In this document: positions 9,296-18,750 of the stretch, one piece after another
Numbering within the stretch: the stretch's first letter is position 1
How the letters are laid out: each line of letters begins with the position of its first letter
Assembly: GCA_963764235.1 (NCBI GenBank)
Contig: CAVXRO010000014.1
Span: forward strand, 434,001 to 498,000
DNA length: 64,000 bases
Source: DATFVA01 sp963764235
GTDB taxonomy: Bacteria; Bacteroidota; Ignavibacteria; Ignavibacteriales; Ignavibacteriaceae
Reading direction: 5' to 3'
The notes under the pieces: generated by a model
What the model was told of the DNA's origin: nothing
Databases searched by the model: none
What the model saw: only the letters and a program-made list of their open reading frames with translations
Program-made: the position numbers and the translations under genes

Positions 9296-9727
9296 CAAAC
9301 CCTTTTATTTCCGGAATTCGTCAAAAACTTTCCTTTATGATGCCTTTTCAGGAAGGAAAGGATAAAACAGGCAGACGGCCCAGCAAAGATTATAATTTTA
9401 GATTGAAAATATAGCGGTAATTCGATTTATAATCAATTAATAGTGTACAGATATCATCAACAGTTAATAATCGTGACCAGCCCCCCTCTTCTCTATCCTT
9501 CTTTTTCTCCCTATTGAGAAAAGGAAAAATTCCAATCATCTTAATATTGATAATATCCATTGAATTCAAATGCATTTCGATACTTAATAGACTTATTTCA
9601 CGTGGCATATATATTGAAAATGCCGCGGCATTGAAAATATTTGCTGCCCTCAAATAGCAAATTGTAACTGTTGAATTTATTGACATTACTTACCCGTAGT
9701 GTTAATTTTGACCAAAAATTTAAATTT
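9296..9727. other. Divergent intergenic region upstream of nuoA
   Basis: This 432-base stretch separates the minus-strand manC group from the plus-strand nuo operon. Only short overlapping open frames occur, with no protein-like composition. Near 9330-9360 there is a loose inverted repeat (TTTCCTT with AAGGAAA) in the 5' leader of the unknown helical gene. The only clear signal is the nuo promoter at the right end. Confidence 0.6.
9679..9710 (+). promoter_or_regulatory. Bacteroidota-type promoter of the nuo operon
   Basis: ATTG at 9679-9682 and TAATTTTG at 9703-9710 are separated by 20 bases, close to the Bacteroidota housekeeping consensus TTTG-N19/20-TAnnTTTG. Transcription would begin near 9717, leaving a leader of only about ten bases before the nuoA ATG at 9728. 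Inferred from consensus and spacing. Confidence 0.6.
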
Positions 9728-10159
9728 ATGATAACAGAATTCGGTAAGATATTCGTTTTTATTCTCACAGCTATTCTCTTCGTTATCGTTGCCGTTTTTG
9801 CGGCCAAGCTCATCCGTCCTTCACGTCCGACCAAAGAGAAACTTTTGACTTATGAGTGCGGTGAGAATATTGAGGGTTCCCCCTGGGTTAAATTTAATAT
9901 ACGGTTTTATGTTGTTGCCTTAATCTTCCTCATCTTCGACGTGGAAGTTGTGCTGCTTGTGCCATGGGCTCTGGTATATAGAAACTTCGGCATGGGAGGT
10001 TTCCTGGTCGGTGCAATCTTCCTGATTCTCCTTGGTCTTGGTATGGCCTACGAATGGCGCAAGGGAGACCTTGAATGGGCACGTCCAAAACCCGTTCCTC
10101 CGGTTATTAAAAAGAAAGCAGAAGTAAAGCAGGAAATAGCAACAGAGGAAGTTGTTTAA
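9728..10159 (+). CDS. nuoA: NADH-quinone oxidoreductase subunit A
   Basis: NuoA is a small membrane subunit of complex I near the quinone site. It has three transmembrane segments (about residues 9-30, 65-85 and 95-115) and the conserved YECGENIEGSPWVKFNIRFY loop, whose cysteine is on the quinone-proximal side. I start it at the ATG at 9728 (MITEFGKIF), giving 143 residues, the normal size. An in-frame TTG at 9671 would add 19 residues that precede the predicted transcription start. The C-terminus is Lys/Glu/Val-rich. It is first in the operon, 23 bases before nuoB. Confidence 0.94.
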   Translation: MITEFGKIFVFILTAILFVIVAVFAAKLIRPSRPTKEKLLTYECGENIEGSPWVKFNIRFYVVALIFLIFDVEVVLLVPWALVYRNFGMGGFLVGAIFLILLGLGMAYEWRKGDLEWARPKPVPPVIKKKAEVKQEIATEEVV

Positions 10160-10182
10160 CACGATAATAATAGAAATCGAAA

Positions 10183-10674
10183 ATGGGACTACTAGACAAA
10201 CAATTAAATGATGGAAATATAGTTGTAACCAAAGTTGAGGATCTATTAAACTGGGCCAGGCTTTCATCTGTCTGGCAGGTCGGGTTTGGTCTGGCCTGTT
10301 GTGCAATTGAAATGATGGCTACCTCCGCTTCACATTATGATTTCGACAGGTTCGGCGTTATACCCCGCCCTTCACCCCGCCAGTCTGATGTAATTATAAT
10401 TTCCGGAACGGTAACGCTTAAAATGGCTCTTCGCGTAAAGAGATTGTACGAACAGATGCCTGATCCCAAATATGTTATCTCAATGGGAAGCTGCTCTAAC
10501 TGCGGCGGCCCTTACTGGGAACACGGGTATCATGTATTAAAAGGAGTTGACAGAGTTATACCGGTGGATGTTTACGTTCCGGGATGTCCTCCCCGCCCTG
10601 AAGCTTTACTAGAGGGACTTTTAAAGCTGCAGGAAAAAATCCGCAATGAATCTATAGTAAAGAAATCAGCATGA
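10183..10674 (+). CDS. nuoB: NADH-quinone oxidoreductase subunit B
   Basis: NuoB holds cluster N2, the last 4Fe-4S centre before quinone. The 163-residue protein has the tandem cysteines in FGLACCAIEMMA, the third in SMGSCSNCGGPYW and the fourth in VPGCPPRPEALL. Its stop overlaps the nuoC start by four bases (ATGA). Confidence 0.96.
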   Translation: MGLLDKQLNDGNIVVTKVEDLLNWARLSSVWQVGFGLACCAIEMMATSASHYDFDRFGVIPRPSPRQSDVIIISGTVTLKMALRVKRLYEQMPDPKYVISMGSCSNCGGPYWEHGYHVLKGVDRVIPVDVYVPGCPPRPEALLEGLLKLQEKIRNESIVKKSA

Positions 10675-11202
10675 AATCCACAGAAGAAATTTTCGAAATT
10701 CTGAAAAGCAGATTCAGTGATGCTGTAACTAATCTTGTTACAGAACAGCCGGTAGAATCCTATTTTTCAGTGGCACCTGGTGAAATAAACAATGTCTGCC
10801 TTTTCCTTAAAGATACAGAGGAGCTGCTCTTTGATAACCTGATGAACCTCTCAGGGGTTGATGATAACAACGGGGAAAAGAAATCTGCTGAGGACGGTAC
10901 TTTCACTATTACCGGGGCGAACTTTAAGCGTATTCTATCATCTGGAATCAACTTCTCTGAAGCACAAGGTTGTGCTCAAAGTTTCTGTTCCGAGAGAAAA
11001 TCCCTATCTTGAATCTGTTGCCGAAGTCTGGAGATGCGCCGACTGGCACGAGAGAGAGGCTTATGATCTTATTGGATTTAACTTCCTGAATCATCCTGAC
11101 CTTAGAAGGATACTGATGCCCTATGACTGGGAAGCCGGACATCCGTTAAGAAAAGACTATAAGAATCCCGAATTCTACAAAGGCATGAAAGTTCCCTACT
11201 AA
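10671..11202 (+). CDS. nuoC: NADH-quinone oxidoreductase subunit C, one frameshift in this sequence
   Basis: NuoC is the 30-kDa peripheral-arm subunit that packs against NuoD. The first frame (from 10671) encodes the N-terminal half to about ITG. From about 10915-10920 the +1 frame continues with TLSVFYHLESTSLKHKVVLK, then WRCADWHEREAYDLIGF and HPDLRRILMPYDWEAGHPLR, the diagnostic C-terminus. Total length is 532 bases, which is 177 codons plus one, so one extra base in the ACCGGGGCGAAC stretch explains the break. The merged 176-residue protein is of normal size. A sequencing error is likely because everything else in the operon is intact. Confidence 0.9.
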
Positions 11203-11243
11203 GAAATTATTTATTTGAAATAATCGTTTTTGGAATCTGAATA

Positions 11244-12392
11244 ATGATTGTTGAAGCACAAAAAGAGATAAACCCTAACGGAGTAAGAACTGAAGAGATG
11301 GTTCTGAATATGGGCCCTCAGCATCCATCTACTCACGGAGTTCTAAGACTGGAACTTACTCTTAACGGTGAAATAATAGTGCAATGCCAGCCCCATATCG
11401 GCTATCTCCACCGCTGTTTTGAGAAGCATGCGGAAGCAATGACCTATCCCCAGGTTGTGCCCTATACCGACAGGATGGATTACCTGGCTTCCATGTATAA
11501 TGAATTTGGCTACGCTATAGCAGTTGAGAAATTATTAGGTATTCAGGTACCGGAGAGGGTTGAGTATATCCGTGTTATAATGGGAGAATTTCAGAGAATA
11601 GCTTCTCACCTTGTAGCTCTTGGTACCTACGGTGCGGACATCGGCGCAATGACCCCTTTCCTTTTCTGCTTCAGGGACCGTGAGAAAATTCTGAGTCTTT
11701 TTGAACTGGTTTCGGGCGCAAGGCTTCTTTACAATTATATTTGGCCGGGCGGACTTTCGCATGACCTTCATCCCGACTTTGTCAGACTCGCAAAGGAATT
11801 CATTCCCTACTTCAGGCCGAAGATAAAAGAACTTAATGATCTTCTTACCGGGAACAGGATATTTATTGAAAGGACTGCCAACGTAGGAGTTCTGCCGCTT
11901 GAGACAGCGATTAACTTCGGCATCTCCGGTCCCAACCTGAGAGCCAGCGGAATGAAATGGGATCTCAGGAAAGATGATCCTTATTCAGTCTATGACAGGT
12001 TTGATTATGATATTCCTGTAGGCAAAGGCGAGATGGGTACTGTAGGCGACTGTTGGGACAGATATTACATGAGAGTGCTTGAGATGGAAGAAAGCCTTAA
12101 GATAATTGAGCAGGCTCTCGATCAGATTCCCGAAGGCGATGTTGCATCTGCAATACCGAAAAGAATAAAGCCTCCGGTAGGACAGGTTTATGCCCGTGTT
12201 GAGAACCCCCGCGGCGAATTAGGTTATTTTATTATCAGCGATGGTACTGTGAATCCTTTCAGAATTAAGGTAAGAGGTCCATCTTTTGTACACCTTGAAA
12301 TTATGAATGAACTCTGTAAAGGACACATGATCGCTGATGTAATTGCAATTCTGGGAAGTATCGATATTGTATTAGGAGAGGTCGACAGATGA
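11244..12392 (+). CDS. nuoD: NADH-quinone oxidoreductase subunit D
   Basis: NuoD is the 49-kDa subunit that forms much of the quinone-binding pocket. The 382-residue protein begins with LNMGPQHPSTHGVLRL, whose His lines the quinone site. It continues with GYLHRCFEKHAE and YTDRMDYLASM, and ends in the conserved hydrogenase-like tail (SIDIVLGEVDR). It is a stand-alone NuoD, not fused with NuoC. The stop overlaps the nuoH start by four bases. Confidence 0.96.
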   Translation: MIVEAQKEINPNGVRTEEMVLNMGPQHPSTHGVLRLELTLNGEIIVQCQPHIGYLHRCFEKHAEAMTYPQVVPYTDRMDYLASMYNEFGYAIAVEKLLGIQVPERVEYIRVIMGEFQRIASHLVALGTYGADIGAMTPFLFCFRDREKILSLFELVSGARLLYNYIWPGGLSHDLHPDFVRLAKEFIPYFRPKIKELNDLLTGNRIFIERTANVGVLPLETAINFGISGPNLRASGMKWDLRKDDPYSVYDRFDYDIPVGKGEMGTVGDCWDRYYMRVLEMEESLKIIEQALDQIPEGDVASAIPKRIKPPVGQVYARVENPRGELGYFIISDGTVNPFRIKVRGPSFVHLEIMNELCKGHMIADVIAILGSIDIVLGEVDR

Positions 12393-13462
12393 TTTACGAT
12401 TACCTCGTTAACTGGACAGGAAGCGCACCTTTATCAGCGTTTATAATGAGCCTTCTGCCTCTGTTTGTTTTTATTCTTCCCTTCGCCCTGTTTGCAGTGC
12501 TGCTTGAAAGAAAAGTTTCAGCACATATGCAGGACAGGCTTGGACCGATGAGGGTAGGCTACCATGGGATTCTTCAGACTGTAGCAGATATATTAAAGCT
12601 GGTCCAGAAAGAAGATATTGTTCCCGAAGGAACTGATAAACCGCTGTTCAATATTGCACCGGCTCTTGTATTCGCCGGAAGCTACGCGGTATTTGCGGCG
12701 ATACCTTTCTCAGGAGCATTCATCGGGGCTAACATTGATCTTGGACTTTTCTATATAGTAGCTGTATCGGGATTGGTAGTGGCCGGTATTCTCATGGCAG
12801 GATGGGCATCAAATAATAAATATTCCCTGCTCGGTGCAATGAGATCGGCAGCCCAGATTATCAGCTACGAGATTCCCACTATGCTTGTTATCCTTACAAT
12901 AGTAATGATTACGGGAACACTTAACCTTTATACATTAAGCGAAATGCAAACTGGCTATTTCTGGAACTGGATGATTTTCGGCGGTCCTGATTTAGGCATA
13001 AGCAAGTTTCTTTTTATTCCTTTGATGATTGTTGCATTTGTTATTATCTATTTGTCTTCACTTGCTGAAGTAAACAGAACACCTTTTGATATACCTGAAG
13101 CTGAATCAGAACTGGTTGCAGGTTATCATACAGAGTATTCAGGAATGAAATTCGCAATGTTCTTCCTGGCTGAATACGCTAATATGTTTGCAGTTTCAGC
13201 AATAGTATCTGCAATATTCTTCGGAGGATTTCAATCGCCTTTCGGTTACCTAGGTAATAGCCTCGGGATTCACTGGCTGGTTCCGTTTGAACAATTCTTC
13301 TGGTTCACAGCAAAAGGGATTTTCTTTGTGTTTGTACAGATGTGGCTGAGATGGACTTTACCAAGACTTCGTGTTGACCAGCTGATGGCCTTATGCTGGA
13401 AATATTTAATTCCGATCGCTTTTGTTGATCTTTTAATTGTCGGCTTAATAACAGTACTCTAA
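12389..13462 (+). CDS. nuoH: NADH-quinone oxidoreductase subunit H
   Basis: NuoH joins the peripheral and membrane arms and lines the quinone channel. The 357 residues contain about eight transmembrane helices, the conserved loop LERKVSAHMQDRLGPMRVGY near residue 42, and the acidic quinone-loop region SLAEVNRTPFDIPEAESELV followed by GYHTEYSGM. It begins inside the nuoD stop, and nuoI follows after four bases. Confidence 0.96.
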   Translation: MIYDYLVNWTGSAPLSAFIMSLLPLFVFILPFALFAVLLERKVSAHMQDRLGPMRVGYHGILQTVADILKLVQKEDIVPEGTDKPLFNIAPALVFAGSYAVFAAIPFSGAFIGANIDLGLFYIVAVSGLVVAGILMAGWASNNKYSLLGAMRSAAQIISYEIPTMLVILTIVMITGTLNLYTLSEMQTGYFWNWMIFGGPDLGISKFLFIPLMIVAFVIIYLSSLAEVNRTPFDIPEAESELVAGYHTEYSGMKFAMFFLAEYANMFAVSAIVSAIFFGGFQSPFGYLGNSLGIHWLVPFEQFFWFTAKGIFFVFVQMWLRWTLPRLRVDQLMALCWKYLIPIAFVDLLIVGLITVL

Positions 13463-13466
13463 AAAT

Positions 13467-14171
13467 ATGAAACAATATCTTGAAAATATCTGGACGGGAG
13501 TTGTTACTGTTCTAATAGGAATGAAGGTAACGTTTAAGCATATGTTCGTTCCTGCTGTAACTATTCAGTATCCTGATGTAAGACCTGAACTCCCTGAAAG
13601 AGAACGCAATCGGCTTTATGTTAATATGGATGACTGCATTGGCTGCGACCAGTGCGCAAGAGCTTGTCCCGTTAACTGTATTGAAATTGAAACCGTTAAA
13701 AGTCTCCCCGCTGAAGATCTTGGCAAAACTTCCAATGGTAAAAAGAAGGCCCTGTGGGTAACGAAATTTAATATAGATATTGCAAAATGCTGCTACTGCC
13801 AGCTCTGTGTGTTCCCCTGTCCTACCGAATGTATATATATGACCGATGTTTATGAATTTTCCGAGTATGACAGGAATAAGCTTGTATATAACTTCGTGAC
13901 CCTCACTCCGCAGGAGATCGAAGAGAAGAAAGATAATTATGCAAAGCTTGAAGCAGAAAAAGCAGCCCAGAAGGCAAAGGCAGCAGCTGAAAAAGCTGCG
14001 GCGGTTAAAGCTGAGCCAATAACTGAACCCAAAGCTGCCCCTAAAACAGTACCGGGAGCTGAGCCTAAGACTGAACCTAAATCCGGGCGTGCACCGGCAC
14101 CGGGAACTGGATCTGAATCTAAGTCCAAAGATGAAAATAAACCGCCGGATAATACCGGAAGCGCTAATTAA
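13467..14171 (+). CDS. nuoI: NADH-quinone oxidoreductase subunit I with a long low-complexity C-terminal tail
   Basis: NuoI carries clusters N6a and N6b. Both 4Fe-4S motifs are present: CIGCDQCARACPVNCIEIE and CCYCQLCVFPCPTECIYMT, with a normal short N-terminal membrane-associated helix. The protein is 234 residues. The last 75 or so are a charged and Pro-rich tail, first Ala/Lys/Glu (AEKAAQKAKAAAEKAA), then several Glu-Pro-Lys units (TEPKAAPK, AEPKTEPK). The tail is probably disordered; the family core ends before it. It may be lineage-specific and its role is unknown. Confidence 0.94.
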   Translation: MKQYLENIWTGVVTVLIGMKVTFKHMFVPAVTIQYPDVRPELPERERNRLYVNMDDCIGCDQCARACPVNCIEIETVKSLPAEDLGKTSNGKKKALWVTKFNIDIAKCCYCQLCVFPCPTECIYMTDVYEFSEYDRNKLVYNFVTLTPQEIEEKKDNYAKLEAEKAAQKAKAAAEKAAAVKAEPITEPKAAPKTVPGAEPKTEPKSGRAPAPGTGSESKSKDENKPPDNTGSAN

Positions 14172-14187
14172 ATAAAGATATTTTAAG

Positions 14188-14676
14188 ATGAATATTTACG
14201 ACATAATCTTTTATCTGTTCGCAGCAGTAACTCTGGTTTCTGCCTTCTTCGTTGTAACAACAAGGAATATTGTTCATTCTGCTTTCTTTTTGTTGTTCAC
14301 ATTCTTCGGTGTAACGGGAATCTACGTTCTGCTGGGAGCAGATTTTGTAGCAATAGTACAGCTGATTGTTTATGTAGGCGGAATCCTCATACTGCTAATA
14401 TTCGGCGTGATGCTTACGAACAAAATCACTAATGTTCAGATAAAAACAGGCACAATGCAGATGCTTCCGGCCGCGATAGGTGTGGGATTATTAGCAGGAC
14501 TCCTTCTATCCTCAGTGGTCAATACAAACTGGAAGGTCCTTCCTGCTACTATTCCGCTTTCCAATGCAGGAACCATCGGTACATTGCTTCTGCAGGAATA
14601 CGTTATAGTATTCGAACTTCTGGGAATCATTCTTTTAATAGCATTATTAGGAGCAGCTTCAATAGCTCGCAGGTAA
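14188..14676 (+). CDS. nuoJ: NADH-quinone oxidoreductase subunit J
   Basis: NuoJ is a membrane subunit next to NuoK with five transmembrane helices in 162 residues. The conserved third helix with its pi-bulge is visible (ADFVAIVQLIVYVGGILILL), as is the early motif NIVHSAFFLLFTF. Four bases separate it from nuoK. Confidence 0.94.
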   Translation: MNIYDIIFYLFAAVTLVSAFFVVTTRNIVHSAFFLLFTFFGVTGIYVLLGADFVAIVQLIVYVGGILILLIFGVMLTNKITNVQIKTGTMQMLPAAIGVGLLAGLLLSSVVNTNWKVLPATIPLSNAGTIGTLLLQEYVIVFELLGIILLIALLGAASIARR

Positions 14677-14679
14677 ATT

Positions 14680-14991
14680 ATGGAAAACATAGGTCTTAAT
14701 CATTTTCTAATAATCAGTGTTCTGCTATTCTCAATGGGCATCTTCGGTATAATCACCAGGAGGAATGCCGTTATGGTATTGATGGGTGTAGAACTTATTC
14801 TGAATGCAGCGAATATAAACTTTATTGCTTTTTCCAGGTACGGAAACTTTGGGTATAACGGCCAGGTAATGGCGCTATTTATAATAGTGCTGGCGGCAGC
14901 CGAAGCAGCAATCGCTCTGGCAATAGTATTAAATATTTACAAAACATTCTCAACTGTTAATGTTGATGAAATAGACAGACTGAAAGATTAA
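14680..14991 (+). CDS. nuoK: NADH-quinone oxidoreductase subunit K
   Basis: NuoK is an antiporter-like (MrpC-type) membrane subunit. It has 103 residues and three helices. The two conserved buried glutamates are in MGVELILNAANINF (helix 2) and AAAEAAIALAIVLN (helix 3). Length and spacing in the operon are typical. Confidence 0.95.
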   Translation: MENIGLNHFLIISVLLFSMGIFGIITRRNAVMVLMGVELILNAANINFIAFSRYGNFGYNGQVMALFIIVLAAAEAAIALAIVLNIYKTFSTVNVDEIDRLKD

Positions 14992-14996
14992 ATGGT

Positions 14997-17099
14997 ATGG
15001 CAGAATCAACTTTAATACAGCTTGCAACCGCGGTTCTTTTTCTTCCACTGCTAGGATTCACTGTTGCCCTTTTCTTCGGGAAGAAAATAAAAGCTGCATA
15101 CTGGTTTGAGATTTTCACTGTATTGCTCGGGTTCGTATTTACAATAATTATTGCGGCAGCCAAGTTATCATCATCAGGGGGTCCTATTACAGCAGAGTTC
15201 ACCTGGATTAACCTGGGCAACCTTCCGCTGATAGGTGATCTTAAGGTCGACCTGGGACTACTGCTCGATAATATTTCTGTAATAATGATATCGGTGGTCT
15301 TCCTGATCAGCATCCTGGTCCATAGTTTTTCCCTCATATACATGGAAGGAGATAAAAGATACAGCCGGTACTTTGCATACCTTGGATTTTTTACTTTCTC
15401 GATGAGCGGAATCGTTCTTACCCACAACTTCTTTATGATGTATATCTTCTGGGAACTTGTAGGTATTTCATCCTACCTGCTGATAGGATTCTGGTATGAA
15501 AAGAAGACTGCATCGGATGCTGCTAAAAAAGCTTTCCTTGTAAACAGAATAGGCGATATAGGGATGCTGGCCGGTATTCTGATTATATATACTACTTACC
15601 ATACTTTTACTTTTAACAAAATATTTCTTGCTATCTCAAACGGTCAGCTTCCTTTTAATAGTGAATTCTGGCTAACAGTAACTGGAATACTAATCTTCTG
15701 CGGTGCGATAGGAAAATCAGCCCAGTTCCCTCTCCACGTATGGCTGCCGGATGCAATGGAAGGCCCCACCCCGGTTAGCGCTCTTATTCACGCAGCAACA
15801 ATGGTCGCAGCAGGCGTGTTCTTTGTGACCAGGGTATTCACTATGCTGACCGGCGACGCCCTCTTGTTCATTGCTATCATCGGTGCACTCAGTGCTCTTA
15901 TTCCTGCGACAATTGCTCTGACACAGACAGATATTAAAAAAGTTCTTGCATATTCCACCGTAAGCCAGCTTGGATATATGGTAATGGCTCTGGGAGTGGG
16001 TGCATACCAGTTCGCATTCTTCCATTTGATTACGCACGCTTTCTTTAAAGCCTGCCTCTTCCTTGATTCCGGTTCTGTTATACATGCCATGCATCACGAA
16101 CAGGATATCAGCCAGATGGGCGGACTAAGGAAGAAGATGCCTATTACTTATGCTTCGTTCCTTATTTCATCACTTGCAATTTCAGGTATTCCGTTAACAT
16201 CAGGTTTTCTGAGTAAAGATGGAATTCTTGCCGGATCATATGCTTTTGCTTCATTAACCGGACACTGGTTCTTTCCTGTAGTTGGATTTTTTGTGGCAGC
16301 ATTAACTGCATTCTATATGTTCAGGCTTCTGATCCTTACTTTCCACGGGAAACCACGCAACCAGGAAAAATACGATCATGCGCACGAATCGAAATTCACT
16401 ATGGCAATGCCGCTGGTTGTTCTTTCTATGCTTTCAGTATTTATCTGGTACACCCCGAATCCTTTCAACCCGGAAGCCGGTGCATTTTTATCAAAGTGGG
16501 TTAAGGTTCCTGAACTTTCTGTCCCTGATAATGCACGTTATGATTTTATGAAAACAGACGTGAAGGCGGATGTTGGACAGGAAGTTGAAGTTAAAGAGCC
16601 TGAAGTAATCTTCTCTTCAGCATATACTGAGGCAATGCATCATGTTCATTACCCGGCAATGTTACTCTCATTATTCCTTGCCGGTATTGGAATACTCCTG
16701 GCTTTCACAATGTACCAATGGCAGAAGATCAGTGCGGATAAATTTGCTGAAAAGCTTAAGCCGCTTTACCTTCTCTCACTAAATAAGTGGTATTTCGATG
16801 AACTCTATGATGCTACTTTTGTTGCAGGAACAATCGGCATCAGTAAGTTCCTGGCGTGGTTCGATTTGTTCTTCATTGACGGAATAGTAAACGGATCAGC
16901 TACCGTTACAAAAGGTCTATCAAGGTTCAGCGGCAGATTTGATAACGTTGTCGTAGACGGACTTGTAAACTTTATGGCCTACCTCTCAGGATTCGTCGGA
17001 TTGATTTTCAGACGCTTCCAGACAGGTAAGGTTCAGACCTATATCGTATTGGTGATATTCTCGTTAGTAATTTTATTGTTTTTATTTAAGTCATTTTAA
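14997..17099 (+). CDS. nuoL: NADH-quinone oxidoreductase subunit L
   Basis: NuoL is the distal antiporter-like proton-pumping subunit. At 700 residues it includes the core helices, with the conserved lysine and histidine regions in GAIGKSAQFPLHVWLPDAME and SALIHAATMVAAG, and the later TDIKKVLAYSTVSQLGYM motif. It also has the C-terminal lateral helix and anchoring helix. A charged insert around 510-540 separates the core from the lateral helix. Confidence 0.96.
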   Translation: MAESTLIQLATAVLFLPLLGFTVALFFGKKIKAAYWFEIFTVLLGFVFTIIIAAAKLSSSGGPITAEFTWINLGNLPLIGDLKVDLGLLLDNISVIMISVVFLISILVHSFSLIYMEGDKRYSRYFAYLGFFTFSMSGIVLTHNFFMMYIFWELVGISSYLLIGFWYEKKTASDAAKKAFLVNRIGDIGMLAGILIIYTTYHTFTFNKIFLAISNGQLPFNSEFWLTVTGILIFCGAIGKSAQFPLHVWLPDAMEGPTPVSALIHAATMVAAGVFFVTRVFTMLTGDALLFIAIIGALSALIPATIALTQTDIKKVLAYSTVSQLGYMVMALGVGAYQFAFFHLITHAFFKACLFLDSGSVIHAMHHEQDISQMGGLRKKMPITYASFLISSLAISGIPLTSGFLSKDGILAGSYAFASLTGHWFFPVVGFFVAALTAFYMFRLLILTFHGKPRNQEKYDHAHESKFTMAMPLVVLSMLSVFIWYTPNPFNPEAGAFLSKWVKVPELSVPDNARYDFMKTDVKADVGQEVEVKEPEVIFSSAYTEAMHHVHYPAMLLSLFLAGIGILLAFTMYQWQKISADKFAEKLKPLYLLSLNKWYFDELYDATFVAGTIGISKFLAWFDLFFIDGIVNGSATVTKGLSRFSGRFDNVVVDGLVNFMAYLSGFVGLIFRRFQTGKVQTYIVLVIFSLVILLFLFKSF

Positions 17100-17120
17100 G
17101 GTAGAAATTTATCAGGTAAT

Positions 17121-18728
17121 ATGATGGAAAACTTCCCTATTCTTTCGCTAATAACATTCCTCCCTGTTCTGGGTATGATCATAATTATGTTCCTGCCCAA
17201 AACTCAATCTCAGATAATAAAGAGCTTAACGCTCCTGATCACCAGTATACAACTAGTCCTGGCGGTTTTGATACTTGCAAATTATAACTACACGGCGGGA
17301 GGAATAAACGATGCTTCATCATTCCAGTTTATAGAGAGATTCAGATGGATTGACATAGGCGGATTTGCCTGGATAGGTAAAATCAAAATAGACTATTTCC
17401 TGGGAATTGACGGATTGAGCGTCCCGATGGTTCTGCTTACAGCGATCATAACATTTGTGGCAACCCTATCCTCCTGGAATATTAATAAGTCAGTTAAAGG
17501 TTACTTTGCTTTATTCCTTCTACTCGATACCGGTATGATGGGAGTTTTCGTAGCACTTGATTTCTTCCTGTTCTATATTTTCTGGGAACTGATGCTTCTC
17601 CCGATGTACTTCCTGATCGGTATCTGGGGAGGTCCGAGAAGAGAGTACGCTGCTATTAAGTTCTTCCTTTACACTTTACTCGGAAGTGTTTTCATCTTAT
17701 TAGTAATGATCGGACTATACTTTAGTACAATGGAAACGATGGCCGACGGCACAAAAGTATTTACATTCAATATGCTGTCGATGATGGACACATCCAATTT
17801 TACAGCCGGAGGTATTCTTTCGCCGCTGAATCCTTCCAACCTGAGATTTATTGCCTACATTGCCCTGTTTATTGGTTTTGCTATTAAAATTCCTATGTTC
17901 CCGTTCCACACCTGGCTGCCTGATGCTCACGTTGAAGCCCCAACAGCAATTAGCGTGATACTTGCAGGCGTTCTTCTTAAAATGGGAACATACGGAATTT
18001 TGAGAGTTTGCTTCCCGGTATTTCCTGAAATCACACAGCAGCTTGTTTGGTATATTGCTCTTTTCGGAATGATTAATATACTTTACGGTGCTTTATGCGC
18101 AATGGCGCAGAAAGACTTTAAGAAGCTCATCGCTTACTCATCTGTATCCCATATGGGATTTGTGATGCTAGGGATGGCTTCACTAAATACGCTCGGTATC
18201 TCAGGAGCTGTACTCCAGATGTTCAACCACGGAACAATTACAGCAATGCTCTTCTTAATTGTGGGCGTTATTTATGATCGTGCTCATACAAGAGGCCTTG
18301 ATGACTTCGGAGGACTCGCAAACCAGATGCCTATCTATTCAGGTTTCACAACGTTAGCCTTCTTCGCAGCAATAGGTTTACCCGGATTAAGCGGTTTCGT
18401 TTCTGAGGCTTTCGTATTCCTCGGTGCCTTCGGAACGGAAAGTATACGAGTACTTACAATTATTTCAACCCTCGGTATTTTACTCGGTGCAGGTTATATG
18501 CTCTGGGCATTCCAGCGTGTTTATCTCGGTAACCTTAAAGAAAAATGGTCTTCGCTTAAAGATCTTACTTTCAGGGAATATGCAATGCTCGTACCATTAG
18601 CCGTAATAGTTATATTCCTTGGTATTTACCCTGCAGCTATGTTGAACCTGATGAATGCTTCTGTAAATGCAATGGTTAAATTTATGGCGCATGCACAGAC
18701 TGTCTACAGTCAGTTTGCATCATTCTAA
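17121..18728 (+). CDS. nuoM: NADH-quinone oxidoreductase subunit M
   Basis: NuoM is the second antiporter-like proton-pumping subunit (535 residues, about 14 helices). Key motifs are the glutamate-bearing FYIFWELMLLPMYFLIG, the lysine of FIGFAIKIPMFPFHTWLPDA followed by HVEAPTAISVILAGVLLKMG, and KDFKKLIAYSSVSHMGFVML. It starts 21 bases after nuoL. Confidence 0.96.
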   Translation: MMENFPILSLITFLPVLGMIIIMFLPKTQSQIIKSLTLLITSIQLVLAVLILANYNYTAGGINDASSFQFIERFRWIDIGGFAWIGKIKIDYFLGIDGLSVPMVLLTAIITFVATLSSWNINKSVKGYFALFLLLDTGMMGVFVALDFFLFYIFWELMLLPMYFLIGIWGGPRREYAAIKFFLYTLLGSVFILLVMIGLYFSTMETMADGTKVFTFNMLSMMDTSNFTAGGILSPLNPSNLRFIAYIALFIGFAIKIPMFPFHTWLPDAHVEAPTAISVILAGVLLKMGTYGILRVCFPVFPEITQQLVWYIALFGMINILYGALCAMAQKDFKKLIAYSSVSHMGFVMLGMASLNTLGISGAVLQMFNHGTITAMLFLIVGVIYDRAHTRGLDDFGGLANQMPIYSGFTTLAFFAAIGLPGLSGFVSEAFVFLGAFGTESIRVLTIISTLGILLGAGYMLWAFQRVYLGNLKEKWSSLKDLTFREYAMLVPLAVIVIFLGIYPAAMLNLMNASVNAMVKFMAHAQTVYSQFASF

Positions 18729-18750
18729 GATATTAAACGGAAATTGAAAA

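Noticed and set aside
9671..9727. Extended NuoA start at the TTG at 9671
   Set aside because: The extra residues overlap the promoter and precede the predicted transcription start; the ATG at 9728 fits the family length.
13937..14128. Antisense frame opposite the NuoI tail, rich in Gly, Ala and Ser
   Set aside because: It mirrors the low-complexity tail and has no ribosome-binding site.
13920..14171. CRISPR-like or tandem-repeat array in the NuoI tail
   Set aside because: The units are short, irregular and coding, with no spacers of constant length.
15717..16097. Two overlapping antisense frames of 126 and 100 residues inside nuoL
   Set aside because: They are opposite a highly conserved nuoL segment; His/Cys-rich composition is a by-product of the sense codons.
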